Positions 52,737-60,765 of a stretch of 64,000 nucleotides of DNA are shown piece by piece. Both the position numbers and the translations under genes were made by a program. The notes below the pieces were generated by a model. The model was not told where the DNA came from, ran no database searches, and worked only from the letters and a program-made list of their open reading frames with translations. Positions within the stretch are counted from its first letter, which is position 1. Each line of letters opens with the position of its first letter. Source of the stretch: Flavobacterium sp. SH_e (GTDB lineage: Bacteria > Bacteroidota > Bacteroidia > Flavobacteriales > Flavobacteriaceae); the NCBI RefSeq assembly GCF_025717045.1, contig NZ_JAOVZN010000012.1, forward strand, positions 78,407-142,406, in the 5' to 3' direction.

Positions 52737-53900
52737 TTACAAATTCAATTTATAGCCAATTCCCATTTCCAAACCTCGTAACTCTGCCAAACCTTTTAAT
52801 CTTCCAGTTAACGAATAACCGGGATATGTTTCGGTTTCTTCATCAACTCGATGCAAAAAACCATGATCTGGGCGCATTGGGAGACTTGTTTTGGTTTTAT
52901 TCATTAGCAATAATAATCTCTCAACAATCACTTCCATTTTAACATCACCGTTTAAAAGCTCTGATTCCCTAAAAATAGTTTCGCTTTCGCGGATGGTATT
53001 TCTCAGGTGTAAAAAGTGAATTCGGTTTCCAAAATCGTCTATTATTTTTTCCAGATTGTTTTTCGGATCTGCGCTTAACGAACCTGTACAATAACACAAC
53101 CCGTTTGCTATTGATGGAACGGCGCTAAAAATTGCTTTCAAATCGGCTTCTGTTGAAACGATTCTGGGAAGACCTAAAACCGAAAACGGCGGATCATCGG
53201 GATGAATGGCTAATTTTTGTTGGTTTTTCTCCGCAATCGGCGTTACTTCTGATAAAAAATAAAGCAGATTTTCTCTTAATTTTTGATTATCGATTTCGGC
53301 ATAATTTTTTAAAAGAGACAAAATCTGTTCTGCCGTAAAATTGATTTTACTGCCCGGTAATCCTAACAAAACATTTTTAAACAATAATGCTTTTTCCTCT
53401 TCCGACAATTGATTTCCAAACTGTAACGCTTTTTCTTTTTCAGCATCAGAATAATCGTTTTCTGAATTTGGTCTTTTCAAAAGAAAAACATCAAAATAAG
53501 TAAACGCATCCTGATTATACAGCAAAGCTCTGCTTCCGTCTTCGTTTATAAAATTATGATTCGTTCGCACCCAATCCAGAATCGGCATGAAATTGTAGGT
53601 TATGATTTTGATACCACATTCTGCCAGATTTTGCAGACTAATTTTATAATTTTCAATGTATTGCAGATAATTTCCAGAAGCTCGTTTGATTTCTTCATGA
53701 ACAGGAAGACTTTCCACTACAGTCCATTCCAAACCGTAATTGCGAATGATTTCCTGTCTTTCTTTTATCGCTTCAATGCTCCAGATTTCACCAACAGGAA
53801 TTTGGTGCAATGCGGTTACAATTCCCGTTGCACCAGCTTGTCTAATGTCAATTAATTTGACGTTATCATTTGGCCCGAACCATCGCATGGTTTGTTGCAT
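52737..53900 (-). CDS. uxuA: Mannonate dehydratase
   Basis: 387 aa from the ATG at 53900, which gives MQQTMRWFGPND, matching the known UxuA N-terminus; an ATG three codons earlier (53909) is also possible. Family features include DIRQAGATGIVTALH, HPDDPPFSVLGLPRIV and FLHLRN in the xylose-isomerase-like TIM barrel with a metal site. It dehydrates D-mannonate to 2-keto-3-deoxygluconate. Glucuronic acid freed by GH67 and GH115 would reach it by way of fructuronate and the SDR encoded 166 nt upstream. The isomerase, KDG kinase and aldolase of this pathway are not in the window. Confidence 0.96.
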   Translation of the reverse strand: MQQTMRWFGPNDNVKLIDIRQAGATGIVTALHQIPVGEIWSIEAIKERQEIIRNYGLEWTVVESLPVHEEIKRASGNYLQYIENYKISLQNLAECGIKIITYNFMPILDWVRTNHNFINEDGSRALLYNQDAFTYFDVFLLKRPNSENDYSDAEKEKALQFGNQLSEEEKALLFKNVLLGLPGSKINFTAEQILSLLKNYAEIDNQKLRENLLYFLSEVTPIAEKNQQKLAIHPDDPPFSVLGLPRIVSTEADLKAIFSAVPSIANGLCYCTGSLSADPKNNLEKIIDDFGNRIHFLHLRNTIRESETIFRESELLNGDVKMEVIVERLLLLMNKTKTSLPMRPDHGFLHRVDEETETYPGYSLTGRLKGLAELRGLEMGIGYKLNL

Positions 53901-53924
53901 TTTTATCATACTGCTTATTTTTTT

Positions 53925-54056
53925 AATCTCGCAAAGTCGCGAAGTCGCAAAATTTTGTTTCCCGCAGATTTTGCAGATTGAGCAGATTTTAATCTTTTTA
54001 ATCCTTTAATCTGTGGCTTCCTAAAGCCTTTGAACCTTTGAACCTCTGTCCCTTAC
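53925..54056. repeat. Low-complexity intergenic repeat between uxuA and the SDR gene
   Basis: Short internal repeats are seen: CGCAAAGTCGCGAAGTCGCAAA, GCAGATTTTGCAGATTGAGCAGATTTTAATC-like units in pieces, and CCTTTGAACCTTTGAACCT. No coding frame. The look is that of a dispersed flavobacterial repeat. Confidence 0.5.
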
Positions 54057-54066
54057 TAATTATAGT

Positions 54067-54804
54067 TTAAAACCCAATACTATTTCCGCCATCAACTGGC
54101 AACACTGTACCGGTAGTATATTTTGATTCGCTTAAAGCGAAATAATAAACCGCATCTGCAATGTCTGAAGGTTCACCTAAATAGCCCATTGGGGTTCTTC
54201 CCAACACTTTATTTTTTCTTTCCGGATCGTTATCAAGTGCCGTCGAAGACATTTTGGTTTTAATGAATCCTGGAGCAATACAATTCGCACGAATACCAAA
54301 CTGTGCTAATTCAACCGCCATAGCACGAGTCATTGCTTCGATAGCACCTTTGCTTGAAGAGTACGCAATTACTTTTGGAATTCCGTATTGCGATGCCATT
54401 GAACTAATATTGACAATACTTCCGCCTCCGTTTGCTTTCATGTTCTTTACAACTTCTCGGCTCACAGCAAAAACACTCAAAAGATTGGTGTGAATGATTG
54501 ATAAAAAATCTTCATCCGTTACGTCTGCAAATTCTTTTTTCATATTGATTCCGGCATTGTTAACCAAAATATCAATTGGACTGTTTTTGGTAATATTTTC
54601 GATCATGACTGGAATCCCTTTTAGATCGTTTAAATCAAAGATTACAGGGATGGCATTTTCTCCAATTTCCTTGCAAGCCTCTTCTGTTTTTTCTTTTGAT
54701 CTTCCAATTATATATGTTGTGATTCCGTTGTCACAAAGTTTTTTTGCGGTTGCAAAACCTAATCCCGAATTTCCTCCGGTTACAATTGCCGTTTTCTTGC
54801 TCAT
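54067..54804 (-). CDS. SDR-family oxidoreductase, probable fructuronate/mannonate reductase
   Basis: 245 aa, a classical short-chain dehydrogenase. It has the nucleotide-binding motif TGGNSGLG (9-16), NNAG (82-85), the catalytic Ser near 134-135 in NISSMAS, and Tyr148/Lys152 in YSSSK. The C-terminal VDGGNSIGF is typical. Its place next to uxuA in a glucuronoxylan locus makes D-fructuronate to D-mannonate reduction the best guess, replacing a UxuB of the long-chain type; gluconate-type SDRs are the main alternative. Confidence 0.85.
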   Translation of the reverse strand: MSKKTAIVTGGNSGLGFATAKKLCDNGITTYIIGRSKEKTEEACKEIGENAIPVIFDLNDLKGIPVMIENITKNSPIDILVNNAGINMKKEFADVTDEDFLSIIHTNLLSVFAVSREVVKNMKANGGGSIVNISSMASQYGIPKVIAYSSSKGAIEAMTRAMAVELAQFGIRANCIAPGFIKTKMSSTALDNDPERKNKVLGRTPMGYLGEPSDIADAVYYFALSESKYTTGTVLPVDGGNSIGF

Positions 54805-54827
54805 AATTTTTATACTATATTTTTTTG

Positions 54828-54952
54828 GACGCGGATGAAACGGATTCGCTATCGCGAAGACACGGAAAAAAACAGATTTTTTTTCGAATTAAAATAATAA
54901 AAATCCGTGTAAATCAGCGTTTTCGCGATAGCGAATCTGCGTCATCTGCGTT
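54828..54952. repeat. Palindromic intergenic repeat, family E
   Basis: The core GATTCGCTATCGCGAA (54843-54858) pairs perfectly over 16 bp with TTCGCGATAGCGAATC (54922-54937); flanks such as GACGCGGATGAAACG and CTGCGTCATCTGCGT, and ACACGG with CCGTGT, extend the inverted repeat. It lies between the SDR and GH67 genes. Confidence 0.8.
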
Positions 54953-54958
54953 ACTTAT

Positions 54959-57112
54959 TTACCCATTTCCCGGTGCAAAAGGAAATTTTAATGATTTAAA
55001 ATACTCTAAATTCTGCGTTGGTTTTTCTACTCCCGCCGGAAGTTCTTTTCCTGAAAACTGCTGAAAATATAGCAAACAGGCATCGCGCCACCATTTTGCT
55101 TCTTTATACTGAATTTCTAACAACATTTCAACTTCGTGAAAACGTTCACTGTCGATATATTTTTCGGTTTTCTTCCAGATATTCTGCATTTCCCTGACTT
55201 GATTTACACCTTCCTGATATTTTAATGCTAAACCATTCCAAAGCGTTTGTCCGTTTTTCAGTTTATAATTCCATGAAACATGATGAAACCATAAAAGATC
55301 TTTTTCTGGACACGTTTCTAGATTATCAAAAAGATTTGCGACTTCTGGCGCATATTGTGAAATGGCATTTGTTCCCGATTTTGATCTATCGAAACCAATT
55401 CCGTTTTTGTCTGCTTTATGATAATACGTCGGATTCCATTCTGGTCTTGACAAATTCGAAACCCAAGGTCCTGGCCCGTAATGATGCCCCGTGTCCATAA
55501 TATGATGCAAGCCAAACGGTGTCATATAATTTACAACAGCTTCACGAGATTCTATCATGATATTTTTGACAGGTTTGATGAAATCTTCATTGTTCGAAAA
55601 AGTACTTCTCAACCATTCGTCAGAAATAATTTCAGAATCTAAATATGGATTCCAAGCCAGTCTTCCGAAACCGTACCAATTCGCCTGTGCAAAAGGATGT
55701 CCCGTCCAGTTTAAATCATTTCCAATATTGGCAACACCAGCAATTCCTGTTAGTTTATTTTTATATAAAGTACCATCAACAACTTTGGCAACGGTTGAAC
55801 CTTTTTCTTTTTGATAGGTATCTGACTCTAAAACTTCCTGAAATAATTTTGGTAGAAAAACTAAATGCGTGCTAAAACCTAAATATTCCTGAGTGATTTG
55901 AAATTCCATCATTAAAGGCGTCTTAGGCATTGCTCCAAATAAAGGATGAAAAGGTTCTCTTGGCTGAAAATCGATTGCGCCATTTTTGACTTGAACAATT
56001 ACATTTTCTTTGAATTTCCCATCATACGGCTGAAATTCGGCGTAGGCTTGTTTTGCCCGATCATTCGCATCATGTTCTGAATATACAAATGCTCTCCACA
56101 TAATTACTCCGCCAAAAGGTGCAACAGCATCAGCAAGCATATTTGCTCCGTCGACATGATCTCTGCCATAGTTTTGCGGACCTGGCTGACCTTCTGAATT
56201 GGCTTTCACCAAAAAACCTCCAAAATCTGGAATTCGTTTATAGATTTCCGCTGCTTTATTTTTCCACCAATTAATCACTTGAGCATCTTTTGGATCTGCA
56301 GTTTTTAAATTGCCGATTTCGATTGGAGCCGAAAATCTTGCCGTTAAATAGACTTTAATTCCATAAGGTCTGAAAACATTGGCTAAGGCTTCGACTTTTT
56401 CTAAATATTGGGGAGTTAGAATTAAAGCATTGGCATTAACATTCGTTAAAACCGTTCCATTAATCCCGATTGAAGCATTCGCTCTAGCGTAATCAATATA
56501 ACGCTGATCAATAAAATCTGGCAATTTCTGCCAATTCCAAAGTGAAAATCCGGCATAACCACGTTCTACAGTTCGATCAAGATTATCCCAATGATTTAGG
56601 ATTCTAAGATTTATTTTGGGAGAATCAATAATGTCTAGATTTTTAGTTGATTTGTTGGTTTGTAATATTCTCAAAAAACTAAAAACTCCGTATAAAACAG
56701 CAACATCATTTTTTCCTGTAATAACGATTTGTTTTTTCTTTTTTAATAAAATGGATTTAATGACAAAACCTTCACTATTTATTTTATCAAAATCAGATTT
56801 CAACTCCTTTTTGATTTCGGCATTTAAACTTGATTGCGAACCAACGATTAGATTATTTTCTCCTTTTATATCTGATCTGATTTCTGGAATCATTTCCAAC
56901 ATATCTTGCAAACCTGTTTGAAGTTCTTTCTTAGCAATTTTAATAGTTTCTGAATTCCCTAAAACAACAATTCCTTTAAGATTGCCATTGTATTCGGAAG
57001 TCATTGCCGAGTTACTCACAACATTATACTGAAGCCACAATTTATAATCCTTTTGCGCAGACGACGAAAAGGAAATGAGAAAAAACAGAAAAACAAATCT
57101 TAATGAAGCCAT
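54959..57112 (-). CDS. GH67 alpha-glucuronidase
   Basis: 717 aa with a signal peptide (MASLRFVFLFFLISFSSSA). After an N-terminal alpha/beta domain (about 25-160) comes the GH67 barrel: the general acid Glu307 in KANSEGQPGP, and Asp381 with Glu409, spaced 28 residues apart as in the characterised Cellvibrio enzyme. Further landmarks are HWDNLDRTVERGYAGFSLW and WAG-like WYGFGRLAWNP. It removes 4-O-methyl-glucuronic acid from the terminal xylose of aldouronic acids, that is, from products of GH10. It is the first gene of the - strand uronate series, and a LacI-type operator lies 118 nt upstream. Confidence 0.95.
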   Translation of the reverse strand: MASLRFVFLFFLISFSSSAQKDYKLWLQYNVVSNSAMTSEYNGNLKGIVVLGNSETIKIAKKELQTGLQDMLEMIPEIRSDIKGENNLIVGSQSSLNAEIKKELKSDFDKINSEGFVIKSILLKKKKQIVITGKNDVAVLYGVFSFLRILQTNKSTKNLDIIDSPKINLRILNHWDNLDRTVERGYAGFSLWNWQKLPDFIDQRYIDYARANASIGINGTVLTNVNANALILTPQYLEKVEALANVFRPYGIKVYLTARFSAPIEIGNLKTADPKDAQVINWWKNKAAEIYKRIPDFGGFLVKANSEGQPGPQNYGRDHVDGANMLADAVAPFGGVIMWRAFVYSEHDANDRAKQAYAEFQPYDGKFKENVIVQVKNGAIDFQPREPFHPLFGAMPKTPLMMEFQITQEYLGFSTHLVFLPKLFQEVLESDTYQKEKGSTVAKVVDGTLYKNKLTGIAGVANIGNDLNWTGHPFAQANWYGFGRLAWNPYLDSEIISDEWLRSTFSNNEDFIKPVKNIMIESREAVVNYMTPFGLHHIMDTGHHYGPGPWVSNLSRPEWNPTYYHKADKNGIGFDRSKSGTNAISQYAPEVANLFDNLETCPEKDLLWFHHVSWNYKLKNGQTLWNGLALKYQEGVNQVREMQNIWKKTEKYIDSERFHEVEMLLEIQYKEAKWWRDACLLYFQQFSGKELPAGVEKPTQNLEYFKSLKFPFAPGNG

Positions 57113-57195
57113 AGTTTAATTTATTCTTTACAATCTCTATTTTGAAAGAATCAATATTTCATTTCTAATTAAGCGTATTTAATAAAAATTTAATT

Positions 57196-57224
57196 CAAAA
57201 AATACATTATCATAAACAAAACAA
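57196..57224 (-). promoter_or_regulatory. Possible promoter of the GH67 gene
   Basis: On the - strand TATTTTTTG (57204-57196) is one base longer than the -7 consensus, with TTG (57224-57222) 17 nt upstream. Weak match, but it lies directly downstream of the operator-like palindrome at 57230. Confidence 0.3.
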
Positions 57225-57229
57225 TAATT

Positions 57230-57241
57230 GCAATCGGTTGC
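57230..57241. promoter_or_regulatory. Candidate LacI-family operator 4
   Basis: GCAATCGGTTGC shares CAATCGGTTG with operator 2 and has the same central CpG. It lies upstream of GH67, the head of the glucuronoxylan gene series. Confidence 0.6.
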
Positions 57242-57319
57242 GTAAAAATATAGGATTGTTATTTAAGAAAAAAATTTTATCCCCATTATTTTCAAAAAAA
57301 TAATTTCTATAACAAAGAA

Positions 57320-57350
57320 AGGCAGGATAATTAAAAAAACTATCCTGCCT
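57320..57350 (-). terminator. Terminator after the YbhB-like gene
   Basis: AGGCAGGATA (57320-57329) pairs perfectly with TATCCTGCCT (57341-57350) over 10 bp; on the - strand it is followed by TTCTTTGTT. It separates the ybhB-like gene from GH67. Confidence 0.65.
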
Positions 57351-57401
57351 ATAGTGCGATAAAATTCGAGAATTGAATCTCTTAATTACTTCTTTTGAAT
57401 A

Positions 57402-57944
57402 TTATCTTTTGTAATAAGCTACAATACTGGCTTTCGCCAAAGTCTGGTTCCAAAGATTAAATCCTACTACTGCTGGATTTGTGTTTTCATCTGTTCCCAA
57501 TTTATCTGTTTTTAAAGCATAAACCGTAATGATATATTGATGATATCCGTGACCAACCGGCGGACATGGGCCACCAAAACCTTTAATTCCATAATCGGTA
57601 ACACTTTGAATTGCTCCTTTTGGAACAAGATTTTTAGTTCCTGCATTGGTTACCAATTCATTTACATTCGCTGGAATATCCACTACAACCCAATGCCAGA
57701 ATCCGCTTCCTGTAGGCGCATCAGGATCGTACATGGTTACAGCAAAACTTTTGGTTCCCTCTGGAGCATTTTTCCAAGATAACTGTGGAGACTGGTTTTC
57801 TCCTGAACATCCAAATCCGTTGAATTCTTGAATTTTAGTAGTTTCTCCTCCTAAATCTTTACTAGTTAAGGTAAATGTTTTTTGTGCAAAAATAGATGTC
57901 GAAAAAATGGCTGACATCACCAAAATTAAACTTAGCTTTTTCAT
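57402..57944 (-). CDS. YbhB/YbcL-type PEBP family protein, exported
   Basis: 180 aa with a signal peptide (MKKLSLILVMSAIFSTSIFAQ). Phosphatidylethanolamine-binding-protein motifs are clear: MYDPDAP, FWHWVVVDIP, and GGPCPPVGHGYHQYI. The bacterial members (often named Raf kinase inhibitor-like) bind small anionic ligands; their function is poorly known. It lies 86 nt downstream of an AraC regulator in the same direction, so the two may form a unit. No link to xylan use is evident from the sequence. Confidence 0.9.
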   Translation of the reverse strand: MKKLSLILVMSAIFSTSIFAQKTFTLTSKDLGGETTKIQEFNGFGCSGENQSPQLSWKNAPEGTKSFAVTMYDPDAPTGSGFWHWVVVDIPANVNELVTNAGTKNLVPKGAIQSVTDYGIKGFGGPCPPVGHGYHQYIITVYALKTDKLGTDENTNPAVVGFNLWNQTLAKASIVAYYKR

Positions 57945-58030
57945 TTTATCTGTTTTAAAATTTTAAGCAAAGTTAGATTTTGAACATTTGAATAATTTTA
58001 GCTAAAAAGCCAAAAACTGTTGCTAAAAGC

Positions 58031-58867
58031 TCAAATCGTTTTATGATGTTTGGGCGTTACGCCATATTTGATTTTATAAGCCTGACTGAAGCTTGAAAGG
58101 TTTTCATAACCAGCTTCAAAATAAACTTCAGAAGGGCTTTTTTCTTGACTCAACAAATAATGTGCATATTCCAGCCTTTTATTTTGAAACCATTTTATAG
58201 GTGATTCTGAATAGTATTTTTCGAATTCTCTTTTAAAAGTAGAGACACTCATATTACATAAAAATGCTAATTCTTTTAAAGTTAGTTTGCTTAAATGACT
58301 GTTTTCAATGGTTCTAATGAATTTTTGAGAAGCATCATCGCTGTTTGTGGTTAAGGAATAAAGAAAATCTGTACCGTATTTATCTGTTAGGTAAAGCATA
58401 ATTTCTTCAAACTTAACTTCTAATAATTTTGACTGTATTGCTTTTGAAAGGTTAGAAATATCAGCCAAACTATCTACAAAACGTTTCAGGAAATCATCAT
58501 AATCAAATGCATAAACCGATTTTGGTTCAATTGATTCTGATCTTTCAGATTCTATTTTTCTAATGAAATTATGAAGCATTTCATTAGAAAAAAACAAAAG
58601 AACACTTTTATAAAGTGCCGTTTCTGAAGTTCTTTTTTCTGTCATTAAACAATTTCCAGATCTGATTACAATAAATTTCGAAGGAGTTATAGACAATTCT
58701 TGATTATCAAAAATGACTTCTTTTGTTCCTTCAATCAAAAAACTGATAATATTTTGATTTAAAATAATCTGCTGTTTCGAAACGTCTTTAGAACTGCTAT
58801 AACCAACAACATGAACTTGTTGTGATTTTTCTAAATTCATCTCATCTGGAAGTGTAATTGTTTTCAT
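58031..58867 (-). CDS. AraC-family transcriptional regulator
   Basis: 278 aa. The C-terminal 100 residues form the double helix-turn-helix of the AraC family: LKELAFLCNMSVSTFKREFE and RLEYAHYLL...PSEVYFEAGYENLSSFSQAYK, ending GVTPKHHK. The N-terminal domain (1-170) is of the ExsA-like kind found in many Bacteroidota regulators, with no recognisable ligand motif. It is transcribed between lacI and the ybhB-like gene; the latter is its likely neighbour in the transcript. Effector unknown. Confidence 0.9.
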   Translation of the reverse strand: MKTITLPDEMNLEKSQQVHVVGYSSSKDVSKQQIILNQNIISFLIEGTKEVIFDNQELSITPSKFIVIRSGNCLMTEKRTSETALYKSVLLFFSNEMLHNFIRKIESERSESIEPKSVYAFDYDDFLKRFVDSLADISNLSKAIQSKLLEVKFEEIMLYLTDKYGTDFLYSLTTNSDDASQKFIRTIENSHLSKLTLKELAFLCNMSVSTFKREFEKYYSESPIKWFQNKRLEYAHYLLSQEKSPSEVYFEAGYENLSSFSQAYKIKYGVTPKHHKTI

Positions 58868-58928
58868 AAAAATTATGGCTTATCAAACGAATCGATAAGC
58901 CTTTATTATTTAAAAAATATTCTTGATT

Positions 58929-59957
58929 TTATTTTTGAGTGGATTCTCTTGCGAGTACTTCTGTATTTAAAAAGGTAATTTCTTTAGCATCATCATTTTT
59001 AGATGATTTCAAGTTTTTGATAATAATTTCTGCAGCTGCTTTTCCCATTTTTTCTGCGGGATGCGTAATAGTTGACAAATTAGGATCTATTATTTGTGAA
59101 ATTGGATCGTTGTTAAAACCAATTACTTTAAATTCTTCAGGCACTTTTATGCCACGTTTTTTAGCAGTTTGCACGGCACTTACAGCAATAATATCTCCAG
59201 GAGCAAATAATCCGTCTGGCATTGGTTTTAAATCAAATAAAGCGTTGCTAGCTTTCACGCCATCTTCGTAAGTAACTGAATTTAAATTGACAATAAGATT
59301 TTCGTCGATATCAACATTATGATCTTTTAAAGCTTCGATATAGCCTCTTTTTCGTTCGTTATATAAATTTCCTAATTCTGATCCTGCCGTAATGTGCGCA
59401 ATACGGATACAACCCTGTTCAATAAGGTGTTTAGTTGCCTTATATCCAGCCGAATAATTATCAATTACGACTCTGAAAGTATTATAATCTTTAGGTACCC
59501 TGTCGACAAAAACTAACGGAATATTATTATTTGAGAATTGATGAAAATGTGATGTATCACGCGTTTCCATTGCTAACGAGCAAATTACACCACTTACACG
59601 ATTGCTGTACAAAGATTTCGCCATATTGACTTCTTCTTCATACGAGTCGTGCGACTGCATAATAATTACGGTATAATCTGACTTTTGAGCTGTAATTTCG
59701 ATACCGCTGATTAATGATGACAAAAACGGCTGTGTAACGGTGGGAATCAGAACTCCAATGGTTTTAGTTTTATTACCACGCAAACCTGCTGCTAAAGTAT
59801 TGGGAACAAATCCCATTTCTTCAGCGGTTTTTTTCACTTTCTTAATCGTTTTATCACTAATTGTGTGATGATCTTTTAAAGCTCGTGAAATGGTCGATGT
59901 TGCCAAATTAAGTCTCTCGGCAATATCGTAAATCGTGACATGTTTATTTTCTTCCAT
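58929..59957 (-). CDS. LacI-family regulator, candidate controller of the glucuronoxylan locus
   Basis: 342 aa. The N-terminal helix-turn-helix is typical (VTIYDIAERLNLATSTISRA, residues about 8-27), with a hinge (TLAAGLRGNKTKTIGVLIP) and the periplasmic-binding-protein-like domain (about 62-335). The candidate operators at 45922, 48586, 48664 and 57230 have the CpG-centred palindrome expected for this family, and this is the only true LacI protein in the window, 1.7 kb from the GH67 promoter. Control of the xylan genes by a uronate or xylose-derived signal is therefore a reasonable inference, not shown. A - strand inverted repeat (AAATATAAAC/GTTTATATTT, 59979-60011) lies upstream of its start. 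Confidence 0.92.
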   Translation of the reverse strand: MEENKHVTIYDIAERLNLATSTISRALKDHHTISDKTIKKVKKTAEEMGFVPNTLAAGLRGNKTKTIGVLIPTVTQPFLSSLISGIEITAQKSDYTVIIMQSHDSYEEEVNMAKSLYSNRVSGVICSLAMETRDTSHFHQFSNNNIPLVFVDRVPKDYNTFRVVIDNYSAGYKATKHLIEQGCIRIAHITAGSELGNLYNERKRGYIEALKDHNVDIDENLIVNLNSVTYEDGVKASNALFDLKPMPDGLFAPGDIIAVSAVQTAKKRGIKVPEEFKVIGFNNDPISQIIDPNLSTITHPAEKMGKAAAEIIIKNLKSSKNDDAKEITFLNTEVLARESTQK

Positions 59958-60039
59958 AAAACAAATAATAGAAGATGTAAATATAAACTATTTTCTTTCA
60001 CGTTTATATTTTCAAAAAATCAGTCAAAAATTAAGATCA

Positions 60040-60477
60040 TTAATCATCTTTTTTGTCTTTTAAAATCTTGCCTTCTTTGGTAAACTCCAAATCGATATTA
60101 TTTGTCAAATCTACATCGAGATCCTTATGTCCATAATCAATATGCGTTATTTTTTCATTAGGATGATTTTTCGCTACATAAGCCTTAATACTATCTGGAA
60201 TAAAATCAGTGGGAATTGGATTATCTCCACCGTCAACTTCACGATACGATCCGTCTTTCCAGAATTCTACTTCTGTTCCATCTTTCAATTTAACTTCGTA
60301 GCCCTTTTCTCCATGTTCAGCATCTTTCTTTGCCGTTTCAACAGTGGTATGACTAAAATGTTTTTTCAAAAAATCTTGTGCAGGTTTTGGCAATTCTGCA
60401 ACTTCTATCTTCTTCTGCGCACTGACCGATATTGTTAACAATAACAATGTCAGAGCAAAAAATATTCTCGCTTTCAT
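60040..60477 (-). CDS. PepSY-like (DUF2874) exported protein
   Basis: 145 aa with a signal peptide (MKARIFFALTLLLLTISVSAQ). The mature part has two PepSY-like repeats: AELPKPAQDFLKKHF...YEVKLKDGTEVEFWKDGSYREVDG, and PDSIKAYVAKNHPNEKI...DLTNNIDLEFTKEGKILKD. Such proteins resemble the beta-lactamase-inhibitor fold and are common periplasmic proteins in Bacteroidota. The gene is divergent from a histidine kinase/response regulator pair, which may control it. Function otherwise unknown. Confidence 0.82.
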   Translation of the reverse strand: MKARIFFALTLLLLTISVSAQKKIEVAELPKPAQDFLKKHFSHTTVETAKKDAEHGEKGYEVKLKDGTEVEFWKDGSYREVDGGDNPIPTDFIPDSIKAYVAKNHPNEKITHIDYGHKDLDVDLTNNIDLEFTKEGKILKDKKDD

Positions 60478-60765
60478 AATTTCTAATTTTAAAGTATAGT
60501 TTTACTAATTTACTGCAAGAAAAAATGCATTCAAATTTATTTAAGAAACTTTTAGTGTTTCAACAAACTGGTTTACAATACATTTACAGCCTGTCTTTGT
60601 TTAAAAAATCACAACTTCGTTCAAAATTTTTATTTTAGAAATCGTCCATTTAATTGTTTTGTAGTATTTTTAACTGTTAAATTCAAACTTGCTTAAACCT
60701 AATCTCCAAGTTTCCAAAACTAAAAAAAATAGTCTTATTCAATTAAGATTATAAAGCAAAAATGT
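60478..60765. other. Divergent promoter region (PepSY-like / histidine kinase)
   Basis: 288 nt between two divergent starts. No reading frame of interest. Several short AT-rich stretches are present but no full TTTG-N-TAnnTTTG pair that I would trust. Confidence 0.35.
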
